Assembly: GCA_016200325.1 (NCBI GenBank) | Contig: JACQEZ010000019.1 | Coordinates: forward strand, 310,001 to 374,000 | Source of the DNA: Candidatus Manganitrophaceae bacterium | GTDB lineage: Bacteria; Nitrospirota; Nitrospiria; SBBL01; Manganitrophaceae | Reading direction: 5' to 3' | Length of the DNA: 64,000 nt | Part shown: positions 49,845 to 56,959 of the stretch, piece after piece | Layout of the letters: the number at the start of each line of letters is the position of its first letter | How positions within the stretch are numbered: the stretch's first letter is position 1 | Made by a program: the position numbers and the translations under genes | The notes under the pieces: generated by a model | Database searches by the model: none | What the model was told of the DNA's origin: nothing | What the model saw: only the letters and a program-made list of their open reading frames with translations

Positions 49845-50081
49845 TCATTTCTTGGCCCGTTTGCTCGCGTGCAAAACGGTAAAACCGATGACCTCATCGC
49901 CTTCATACCGGACGATCACATCGTCGTCCGTCATTTCGCTGTCAGTGGCGTAGCTCGGCTTCTTGTAATTCACATACAGTGTGTCCGCCTCGGCGTCGTA
50001 CGTCAGCCAGACCGCGTGCTGTGGCGCCCGGTTGACGGCCGGAATCAGTTTCAAATATTCCTGAAAATCGGTTATGGCCAT
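49845..50081 (-). CDS. DUF2283 protein
   Basis: A 78-residue protein with the DUF2283 core: AVWLTYDAEADTLYVNYKKP, then VIVRYEGDEVIGFTVLHASK. The function is unknown; DUF2283 proteins are often next to small toxin-like genes. It overlaps the end of the upstream gene (50072) by 10 nt, which suggests a toxin-antitoxin-like pair. Confidence 0.8.
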   Translation of the reverse strand: MAITDFQEYLKLIPAVNRAPQHAVWLTYDAEADTLYVNYKKPSYATDSEMTDDDVIVRYEGDEVIGFTVLHASKRAKK

Positions 50082-50353
50082 ACCTGTCTCCTCTTTGCAA
50101 GCGACCGGACTCTTCGAGTCAGGAACGCGGTAATGATAAAACCGTCATTCGACCCTTCCCGATAGACAACGACAAGATGCTTGCTCTCTTCTAGTTCTCG
50201 GACGGCGATCAGGATACGCTCCGGCTGCAACACGGTCGCCACTACCTCCGAGCGTGATCCGGCCAGCTCACAATGCTCTTCCGTGATATGAGCCCATCGT
50301 TCATCAGTGAGTCGAATGGCGACACCGTTCTTGGAAGTCACCCGATCAATCAT
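50072..50353 (-). CDS. Small BECR-fold-like protein, putative toxin partner of DUF2283
   Basis: A 93-residue protein: VAIRLTDERWAHITEEHCEL, VVATVLQPERILIA and HLVVVYREGSNDGFIITAFL. The DERWxHI...H and the late beta strands VVYR...GFIITAF resemble small RelE-like or barnase/EndoU-like nuclease families. The identification is tentative. It is first of the pair and overlaps the DUF2283 gene by 10 nt. Confidence 0.6.
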   Translation of the reverse strand: MIDRVTSKNGVAIRLTDERWAHITEEHCELAGSRSEVVATVLQPERILIAVRELEESKHLVVVYREGSNDGFIITAFLTRRVRSLAKRRQVWP

Positions 50354-51041
50354 CGCACCCTGCCGGCTCTTTTCCTTATTTTTGGATTAATCTCAATTCG
50401 ATCTATGACCTAGACATAGGTCTACTTTAACTTATTACATGGACTTGAGTACTAAGCTAAAAATATTGTCCAAATTTGTTTTAGGTTAATATTGTCAGCA
50501 CCTTCAGTCTTATACTAAAGCACAGTTTGACACTATATACAGTTAGTACTTGCTAACACTTGCTAACACCACTTAGCACTCACTAACACTATGGACACTC
50601 TCTAGCAGGTGTTAGACTCACTAAGCACAGTTTGACTCACTATATGCAGTTAGTACTGCTAACACTTGCTAACACTGCTTAGCACGTCTTAATTAAATGC
50701 AAATTGCGGCTTACACCGAAGGTAAACCTTGAGCCACTATAATAGACTCTACAAAAATTTTCAATGAACTAACTTCTGATTGGGATGGACAACTTTTTTG
50801 GACTGGGTAGTTTTTCAGAGGTAATCGTTTAATTAAGAATTGAAGTATGGGTAGGGAGAATCAGATCGTCAACCAGTGGGGAGCTTCACCCCATCACGCC
50901 GTCGCGCTTTCGTCTTCATCAGAAATGCAGAATGCGCTATTTCCTCACCTTCGCACACGAGGATCAGAAGTAGAGCGTTTAAGAAAAGAACCTTTTCAAG
51001 AAAGAAGAAGAAACGAAGGTAGAGATAATCGGTGCAGTGGG
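50354..51041. other. 688-bp AT-rich gene-free region
   Basis: Much lower in GC than the window. It contains a GACCTA-GACA-TAGGTC hairpin (50407-50422), the duplicated heptamer array (50521-50688) and a short AT stretch before the next gene. The reading frames are short and lack ribosome sites. Confidence 0.7.
50521..50688. repeat. Duplicated array of 10-bp-phased heptamers
   Basis: First unit: a 30-bp lead (cacagtttgacactatatac then agttagtact), with heptamers TTAGTAC 50543, CTAACAC 50553, CTAACAC 50563, TTAGCAC 50573 and CTAACAC 50583, each exactly 10 bp apart. Second unit: the same lead at 50626-50657, with TTAGTAC 50650, CTAACAC 50659, CTAACAC 50669 and TTAGCAC 50679. An inverted GTGTTAG is at 50609. 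The units are about 106 bp apart. The phasing equals one helical turn, as in iterons or regulator-binding arrays. Confidence 0.75.
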
Positions 51042-51611
51042 TTAAGCCGTCGCGCGCTGTTTATTGAGCAGATGGGTGACCAGCTGGTCGACCCGCTCCA
51101 CCAGACCGTCCATGCCGGACGACGTTCCTTTGTTGACGTAGCTGGCGGGGGCAAAGACGCCGAGCTGTTTTTTTAAAGTGTCGTCGCACTTTCGCGCGGA
51201 GAAGAAGAGAATCGGCGACCGGGGGACCTGGTACTTCCCTTCGAGCGCCCGCATCATCCGGGCGGCGGCGATCCCATCCATCACCGGCATCTCCAGATCG
51301 AGGATCACCAGGTCGACCGGCTGATGGTCGGCGAGCCGCGCATTGAAGAGGCCGATAAACTCCTGTCCATTGCCGGCGGTGATCACGGTGTCGGCGAGCC
51401 CCTTGTTCACCAACATCCCCTTCAGCAGGTCGTTGACGAACGCCACATCGTCGACGGTGAGGATGCACTTGGCCGCCGAGGCGGGAAGCGGCTTCGCCCC
51501 CAAAATAAATCCGCAGTAGATGCAGGTGAGCTCCTCGTTGCCGTCGCGGGTGATCCGATTCCACGGAACATTCTCACCGCAGCAGATACAGAACTTCGTC
51601 TCCTCCGCCAT
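51042..51611 (-). CDS. Response regulator with an N-terminal zinc ribbon
   Basis: A 189-residue protein. The N-terminus has FCICCGENVPWNR and ELTCIYCGFILG, a four-cysteine zinc ribbon, and is followed by a REC domain: ILTVDDVAFVNDLLKGML (acidic pair), VDLVILDLEMPVMDGIAAAR (phosphoacceptor Asp) and PILFFSARKCDDTLKKQL. No output domain is present; zinc ribbon and REC may bind a partner. A copy of the promoter repeat lies directly upstream. The Shine-Dalgarno GGAGG is about 6 nt before ATG 51611. Confidence 0.85.
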   Translation of the reverse strand: MAEETKFCICCGENVPWNRITRDGNEELTCIYCGFILGAKPLPASAAKCILTVDDVAFVNDLLKGMLVNKGLADTVITAGNGQEFIGLFNARLADHQPVDLVILDLEMPVMDGIAAARMMRALEGKYQVPRSPILFFSARKCDDTLKKQLGVFAPASYVNKGTSSGMDGLVERVDQLVTHLLNKQRATA

Positions 51612-51616
51612 ACAAC

Positions 51617-51680
51617 CTCCGGCTCCTGATATTTCTTTGGGGGATGAAGGTAACTATAACAAATCGGAAGAAAAGAGCAA
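51617..51680 (-). promoter_or_regulatory. Promoter-bearing repeat, copy 3 (upstream of the zinc-ribbon regulator)
   Basis: On the minus strand: TTGCTC (51680-51675), 16-bp spacer, TATAGT (51658-51653), then TTCATCCCCCAAAGAAATAT and CAGGAGCCGGAG. It is shorter and more diverged than copies 1 and 2, with a 5-bp deletion, but keeps both hexamers. Confidence 0.6.
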
Positions 51681-51772
51681 GGTCGGTCAATCCTACAATG
51701 CGGAAGGCGGAAGGAGGAAAAATCAATCGGCGTCCTTCTGATTTGAACGGGGAGGAGGGTGGGATGAGAACC

Positions 51773-52915
51773 TTAGCGCCCTCTCAACGACCGGCGAGAG
51801 GCACCCGCGGGGGCCAGCGAAGAAGGTGTGTGCGGAGTGGCCTGCGACAGCGGCGGCGCCATCGGCGAGATCGCGGGGCCGGAAGGGGGGGCGAGCGGCG
51901 TGACGCCGAAGGACGACCGGGGCTGCACGGTCGGCCGGCCGGCGGAGAAAGGCCGAGCAGAGGGGGCGCCATGAAGGCGGCGGCCAGGGTGATCGAGAAC
52001 GAACGGCTGCGGCGGAAGCGGCACCGGGCGGCGTTCATAGAACGGGGGGAGGCCGAACCGACGGTCGTTCATAAAACGGTCTTGGATAAAGCGGTCTTGG
52101 CGGAGGTGGTCGGTGAAGCGGTGCTCAATAAAATGATCGTGGAATCCAAACCGGCGGCCGTGGAAGTGGACAGGCTGGTTGAAGACGAAAAATCCGTTCC
52201 ATGACACCCCGTTCCAGAAGAACCCCTGATCGACCGGCACCCAGAGATAAGAGGAGAAGTACGGCTCCGGCGGCGGGGCGATCAAGATCAACGGCGGCGC
52301 ATCGAGCACCGGCGAGGTCGAAGGGACGTTGGTAAGCGCCGGATCGGATCGGATCGGGATTGCGACGCCCAGGAGCGCGGCGGTGGTATCGAAGGCGAGC
52401 AGCGCCTCCTCCGGCTGAACGGAGAGGGCGCCGCGCTGCGCCGCCGAAACGGCCAAGAGCCGAAGCCGCGAGACGAGCTCCGGGGTGATCGGCGCCTCCA
52501 GGCTCCATCGTCCCAACGCCGGCGTGATCCGGCGCTGCGTGAGCAGGTCGGCCGCCTCCTCCGGCGAGAGGGAATCGCCCAACCCGAGCTCCGCCGCAAG
52601 CTGAACGGCAAAGGTCCCCTGCATCACGCGCGTCTCCTCCGGCGCCGCCGCCGGGGTGGGCGATTCGGGAAGCGGCGCGGTCGGCGCGGGCGGGGGGGCC
52701 GGGGTTTTCGGCGCGGCGGGCGAGGGGGGCTCTTTCAACACATCGGGGCGGACGCCGGGGGGAACGTTGCCGCGGTCATTGGTGGCGTTGAGGACCCCCT
52801 CTCCATCCTTCCAGGAGTAGAGCTCCGCCGGCGCCGGGCTGATAAGCGCGGCGAGGAGGAGCAGGGAGAGGAACGGCTTAAAAAGCGTTTTCGGCGTAAG
52901 TCCAGTCTTCTTCAT
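51773..52915 (-). CDS. Secreted proline-rich protein with a DUF4124-like start
   Basis: A 380-residue protein from MKKTGLTPKTLFKPFLSLLL, with signal peptide ending SPAPA. A DUF4124-like segment (ELYSWKDGEGVLNATNDRGN) is followed by a proline/alanine-rich linker and a helical domain. A central hydrophobic segment (YFSSYLWVPVDQGFFWNGVS) leads to a His/Phe/Arg-rich stretch (FGFHDHFIEHRFTDHLRQDR) and a proline-rich end. Function unknown; location is periplasmic or surface. A longer frame to 53038 lacks a ribosome site. Confidence 0.7.
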   Translation of the reverse strand: MKKTGLTPKTLFKPFLSLLLLAALISPAPAELYSWKDGEGVLNATNDRGNVPPGVRPDVLKEPPSPAAPKTPAPPPAPTAPLPESPTPAAAPEETRVMQGTFAVQLAAELGLGDSLSPEEAADLLTQRRITPALGRWSLEAPITPELVSRLRLLAVSAAQRGALSVQPEEALLAFDTTAALLGVAIPIRSDPALTNVPSTSPVLDAPPLILIAPPPEPYFSSYLWVPVDQGFFWNGVSWNGFFVFNQPVHFHGRRFGFHDHFIEHRFTDHLRQDRFIQDRFMNDRRFGLPPFYERRPVPLPPQPFVLDHPGRRLHGAPSARPFSAGRPTVQPRSSFGVTPLAPPSGPAISPMAPPLSQATPHTPSSLAPAGASRRSLRGR

Positions 52916-53065
52916 ATCTTCATTATAGGACGTTGGAGGGTGAGATTCAACGTGGCGGGACCGGTTCCGGGACGAGTTCAAAGTAGGATGGTCGCAATAA
53001 AGATAAGAACATTTGGAACGGGGAATCGGAGCGTTCACCGATCCAACGACAGGGCTCGGCGCCGC

Positions 53066-54430
53066 TTATCGGCCCGCGCCGGCCGCTTCGTCTGAATCGG
53101 TTCTATCCGTCTCAGCCGGCGGGGCCGGATTTTGAACCCGCTCCACGTTTAATTTTTCTTCCGACGGGGCCGCCTCCTTCTCAGCCTTCGCCAGAACTTG
53201 GGCCACCTCGGCATGACCCCGCTCTTTGGCGTAAACGGCCGCCGTTTTTCCCATCTCGTCTTGGGCATCGACCTCGGCGCCCCCCCGAATCAAGAGGTTC
53301 ACCGCCTCCCCGTTTCCGGAGAGGGCCGCCTGCATCAGCGCCGTCCGCCCCTCCTTCCCCCGCGCCTGAACGTCGGCGCCGTTCTTGAGGAGAAGGGCGA
53401 TGAGCGCCGGCTCCCCGTACCCGGCGGCCAGCAGAAGCGGGGTGTCGTCGGTGAGGGTCTTCGCATTGAGGTTGGCTCCCCGCGCGATCAGCAGCGCCAC
53501 GACGGGGATCTTTTTCGCGGCGGTCGCTTGCAGCAGGGAGGTCTCGCCGTCGAAGGTGCCGGCATTCGGATCGACCCCGGCGTCGAGCAGCGTTGAGACG
53601 ATGTCGGCATACCCGGCCCGCGCCGCCCCCCGCAGCGCCGCCCCGTCGGCCCGGGCGCCCCGCGCCAACAAGGTTTTGACGATGTCGAGGTGTCCCCCTT
53701 CGGCGGCGGCCCCCAGGACCGTCTGATGGAGATCGGCCGTGGCGTTGGGATTCGCCCCTCGGTCGAGGAGGAGCTGAACGGCCTCCGCCCGGCCCCGGAG
53801 GGCGGCGCCGCCGAGGGGGGTGGCCCCTCTTGCCGTCTTCGCATCGACATCGACCCCCGCCTCGAGCAAGAGGCGGATCACCTCGAGATGGCCCCGTTCC
53901 GCCGCCGCGGCGAGCGCGCCGGCCTTCTCGTCATAGGTGACATCGTCGAGCTTTTCGAGGAGCAGCTTCAGCGTCTCGGCATAGCCGTTCGCCGCCGCGC
54001 CGACCACCGAGGTCATCCGCGTTTTATCTTTTTCACACGTCCGCCCCCCCGCCTTCAGGAGCGCGTGGGCCGCCTCGGTCCGGCCGTTGGAAGCGGCCCA
54101 GAGCAACGCCGACTGCGCCCGGCCCCCGGCCCCGCAGAGATCGGCGCCGCGCTGAAGCAGCTGTTCGATCACGGCGACCTGGCCATTTCCGGCGGCCCAA
54201 ATCAACGCCGGCCGGCCGCTCTTGTCTTGCACGTTCGGGCTCATCCCCGCCTCTAAAAATAAACTCACCCGATCGGCATCCCCCCGCCGGATCTGCTCGA
54301 TGAACCCCTCCGGGGAAAAGGAGACATGAAGCGCTTCGAGACGCTCGCGAATCGACGCCGGCTCCTGAGCGCGGGCGGCCCAAGGAAAAGAGAGGAGAAA
54401 GATCGATACCCAGAGCCACTTCATCGTCAT
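53066..54430 (-). CDS. Periplasmic ankyrin-repeat protein
   Basis: A 454-residue protein with a signal peptide (WLWVSIFLLSFPWAARA) and about eleven ankyrin repeats. Typical units are GADRVSLFLEAGMSPNVQD-like starts followed by G(R/H)xxLxxAAxxG, such as RPALIWAAGNGQVAVIEQLL, ALAAAAERGHLEVIRLLLEA and TVLGAAAEGGHLDIVKTLL. The end is acidic and low-complexity (NPAPPAETDRTDSDEAAGAG). Ankyrin proteins mediate protein contacts; secreted ones often act in the envelope. I set the start at 54430 (MTMKW), which has GGAGGT upstream. Confidence 0.88.
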   Translation of the reverse strand: MTMKWLWVSIFLLSFPWAARAQEPASIRERLEALHVSFSPEGFIEQIRRGDADRVSLFLEAGMSPNVQDKSGRPALIWAAGNGQVAVIEQLLQRGADLCGAGGRAQSALLWAASNGRTEAAHALLKAGGRTCEKDKTRMTSVVGAAANGYAETLKLLLEKLDDVTYDEKAGALAAAAERGHLEVIRLLLEAGVDVDAKTARGATPLGGAALRGRAEAVQLLLDRGANPNATADLHQTVLGAAAEGGHLDIVKTLLARGARADGAALRGAARAGYADIVSTLLDAGVDPNAGTFDGETSLLQATAAKKIPVVALLIARGANLNAKTLTDDTPLLLAAGYGEPALIALLLKNGADVQARGKEGRTALMQAALSGNGEAVNLLIRGGAEVDAQDEMGKTAAVYAKERGHAEVAQVLAKAEKEAAPSEEKLNVERVQNPAPPAETDRTDSDEAAGAGR

Positions 54431-54712
54431 CGGACCTCCAAATAGAAATTCCGAAACCGCTCCCGGCAGTATACTTTTTACCGCTGAAGGAAGCAATCCT
54501 CTCCGCGGTCGTCCTCAACAGAAACCCGATCGAAAAACGCCGGCGCACAGCGGGCGTCCGGTCGGTCAGCGGACGATCTCCCCGGACGATCTCCCCCCCT
54601 CGCGGACGGCCTTCAATCCCGTCCGAGGGGCAAATGAAAAATCAGGACCCTCCTTTCCTTGACCGATCGGCATCGGCATGGTATCCATGCAGGGAATGAC
54701 CGGAGGAGGACG

Positions 54713-55945
54713 ATGGAGATTTACCTGGTGCGGCATCCGATTTTCAACCGGATGGAAGAGGTCGTCGGATATGAGGTGCTGTTTCGGGATGGGCTCGACG
54801 GGATGGTCGGCGCGCTCAGCCCCGATCAGGCGGCGTCGAAGGTGGCCGATGCCCTCTACCAGCTGGGGATCGACGCGGTCAGCGGCGGGAAAAAAGCGTT
54901 CGTCCCGCTGACCCGCAATCTCCTGCTGCAGGAGGCGGCGACCGTTTTGCCGAGCAGCCAGGTCGGCGTGGAGCTGTTGGAAGAGATGGACGCCGACCCG
55001 ACGGTCCTGACCGCCTGCCGGAATCTGAAAGAGGCCGGAATCCCCCTCGTCCTCGGCGAATATGCCCTGGCGCCGCAGCGCGCGGCATTGCTGGAGCTCG
55101 CCGACATCGTGAAGATCGACGGCGCCGCCGTGTCGAAAGCAGACGGCGACTTCCGAGGGCGTCTGCCGGGGGCGACCCAGCTCCTCGCCTCGAAGCTGGA
55201 GAGCCGGACCGATTTCGAATCGGCGATGACCGCCGGCGGACACCTTTTCCAAGGGAGCTTTTTCAGCAAGCCGGTTTTGATGAAGGGGAAAGAGATCCCC
55301 GGCTTCAAGCTCAACTACCTCCGGATCTTGGAAGAGATCCAACGCCCCGAGCTCGACTTTGACCGGCTGGAGAAAATTCTCAAGGTCGAGATGTCCCTCT
55401 CCTACAAGCTCCTCTGCTACATCAATTCGGCCTTCTTCGGCTGGCAGGTGGAGATCCAGTCGATTAAACATGCCCTGGTGATGCTCGGGGAGGAATCCTT
55501 TCGACGGTGGGCGTCGTTCATCGCGCTCGCCGGGCTGGCGGGCGACCGGCCGCCGGAGCTGGTCTTTCAGGCGACCCTGCGCGGCCGATTCCTGGAGCTG
55601 CTGGCCGAGCCGTGCAAGCTGGGCCACCGCGCCGACGATCTTTTTTTGATGGGGATGCTCTCCCTCATAGACGGATTGGTCGGCAAGCCGATGGCGGAAA
55701 TTTTGGACGGCATGCCGATCACCCAGGACATCAAGAACGCCCTTCTCGGAAAAGGGGGCCGGATGGACGACCTCTACCGCCTGAGCCTCGCCTACCTGGA
55801 GGCGAATTGGAACGCATTCGACACCCTCGCCCAGCAGATGGGAATCGATCCGAAAGCGATTCCGGAATGTTACACCGCCGCGCTCGCCTGGGCCAATGAG
55901 CACTTCCAAAACATCCCGGCCGAAGGAGCTGCGCAGAAGAAATAG
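54713..55945 (+). CDS. EAL-HDOD signalling protein (YuxH-like)
   Basis: A 410-residue protein. The N-terminal EAL-like domain (IYLVRHPIFNRMEEVVGYEV, LFRDG) is degenerate: the catalytic EAL and metal residues are replaced (YEVLFR, VGVELLEEM). The C-terminal HDOD domain has LRILEEIQRPELDFDRLEKI and SLSYKLLCYINSAFFGWQVE, then IKHALVMLGEESFRRWASFI. YuxH-type proteins act as c-di-GMP-related or protein-interaction modules rather than enzymes. GGAGGAGG lies 6 nt before ATG 54713. Confidence 0.87.
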   Translation: MEIYLVRHPIFNRMEEVVGYEVLFRDGLDGMVGALSPDQAASKVADALYQLGIDAVSGGKKAFVPLTRNLLLQEAATVLPSSQVGVELLEEMDADPTVLTACRNLKEAGIPLVLGEYALAPQRAALLELADIVKIDGAAVSKADGDFRGRLPGATQLLASKLESRTDFESAMTAGGHLFQGSFFSKPVLMKGKEIPGFKLNYLRILEEIQRPELDFDRLEKILKVEMSLSYKLLCYINSAFFGWQVEIQSIKHALVMLGEESFRRWASFIALAGLAGDRPPELVFQATLRGRFLELLAEPCKLGHRADDLFLMGMLSLIDGLVGKPMAEILDGMPITQDIKNALLGKGGRMDDLYRLSLAYLEANWNAFDTLAQQMGIDPKAIPECYTAALAWANEHFQNIPAEGAAQKK

Positions 55946-56115
55946 ACCCGGGCAAATCTGAACGAGGGTTCTCCTCATCCGTTTTCTTCTGAGCGTAAAA
56001 ATCCGAACGCGCTCCCCATTAGAAAATCAGCCGAAAAGAAGATCACTCCGACCTTGACGCCGGCCCAGCCGCTTTGCTATCGTGGCCCTCAATCGAGGAG
56101 CGAGGAGGGAAAGCG

Positions 56116-56733
56116 ATGTCCGATATCTATCGTGAGGGGCACCGGAAGCTGCAGGATCAGTTCGACACCCGCCGGCTGGCCGACCGGCTCGATGAGACGA
56201 TCGTCCGGGATGGCTTCGATGAAGAAGATGTCGAATTTATTCGAAGCCTCGACATGTTCTTCCTGGCAACGGTCGACGATCGCGGAAATCCGACCTGCTC
56301 TTACAAAGCGGGAGCACCGGGATTTGTCCGGGTGGTCGATTCCCGCACCCTGGCCTTTCCGAACTATGACGGCAATGGGATGTATTTATCGATGGGGAAT
56401 ATTCAGGCGACCGGCCGGGTCGGGATGCTCTTCATCGACTTCGAAAACCAATCCCGGATGCGGGTCCAGGGGGAGGCGACGATCGATCCGAACGATCCGC
56501 TCCTGTCCGACTATCCCGAAGCGCAGTTCATCGTCCGGGTCCACGCCCGCGAGGTTTTTCCGAACTGCCCCCGCTACATCCATCAGATGACCCGCGTGAA
56601 GCGCTCCGACTTCGTCCCGAAAACCGGCTGCGAAACGCCGGTCCCTGCCTGGAAAACAAGAGAATGGGTCGGCGACGCCCTCCCCGCAGAAGATCCGGCG
56701 CGGGACCCTTCGCGCAAAACGCTGGAACGCTGA
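56116..56733 (+). CDS. Pyridoxamine 5'-phosphate oxidase-like flavoprotein
   Basis: A 205-residue protein beginning MSDIYREGHRKLQDQFDTRR. The split-barrel flavin-binding fold is indicated by SLDMFFLATVDDRGNPTCSY, KAGAPGFVRVVDSRTLAFPN and YDGNGMYLSMGNIQATGRVG, then LFIDFENQSRMRVQGEA. This pattern belongs to the PNPOx-like/FMN-binding group often described as general-stress or heme-degrading-like proteins; the true substrate is unknown. GGAGGAGGGAAAG precedes the start. A GC-rich hairpin at 56734-56753 (CGCCCGC-N6-GCGGGCG) follows the stop without a T run. Confidence 0.83.
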   Translation: MSDIYREGHRKLQDQFDTRRLADRLDETIVRDGFDEEDVEFIRSLDMFFLATVDDRGNPTCSYKAGAPGFVRVVDSRTLAFPNYDGNGMYLSMGNIQATGRVGMLFIDFENQSRMRVQGEATIDPNDPLLSDYPEAQFIVRVHAREVFPNCPRYIHQMTRVKRSDFVPKTGCETPVPAWKTREWVGDALPAEDPARDPSRKTLER

Positions 56734-56959
56734 CGCCCGCTTACCTGCGGGCGGAGGCAAAGGATCGCAACGCTATTTAAAGGAGCCGTCCACTCCCCCT
56801 GGCTTCTTTGACCGGGACCATTCCACATGCAAATACGACCTGTTCCGAATAAAAAGAACCTCCGAGACCTCATCCGCATTGACTCTTTTCGGAGAGTTCA
56901 CGTAAACTGAATACGAAATGATCTGCGGTATTCTCCGGTCGGACATCAGGAAAAATAAC

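Noticed and set aside
51773-53038. Longer N-terminus of the proline-rich secreted protein
   Set aside because: The extra 41 residues before MKKTGLTPK lack a ribosome site and would bury the signal peptide.
56734-56753. CGCCCGC/GCGGGCG hairpin after the PNPOx-like gene as an intrinsic terminator
   Set aside because: The stem is good but no T run follows, so I mention it with the gene and do not call it a terminator.
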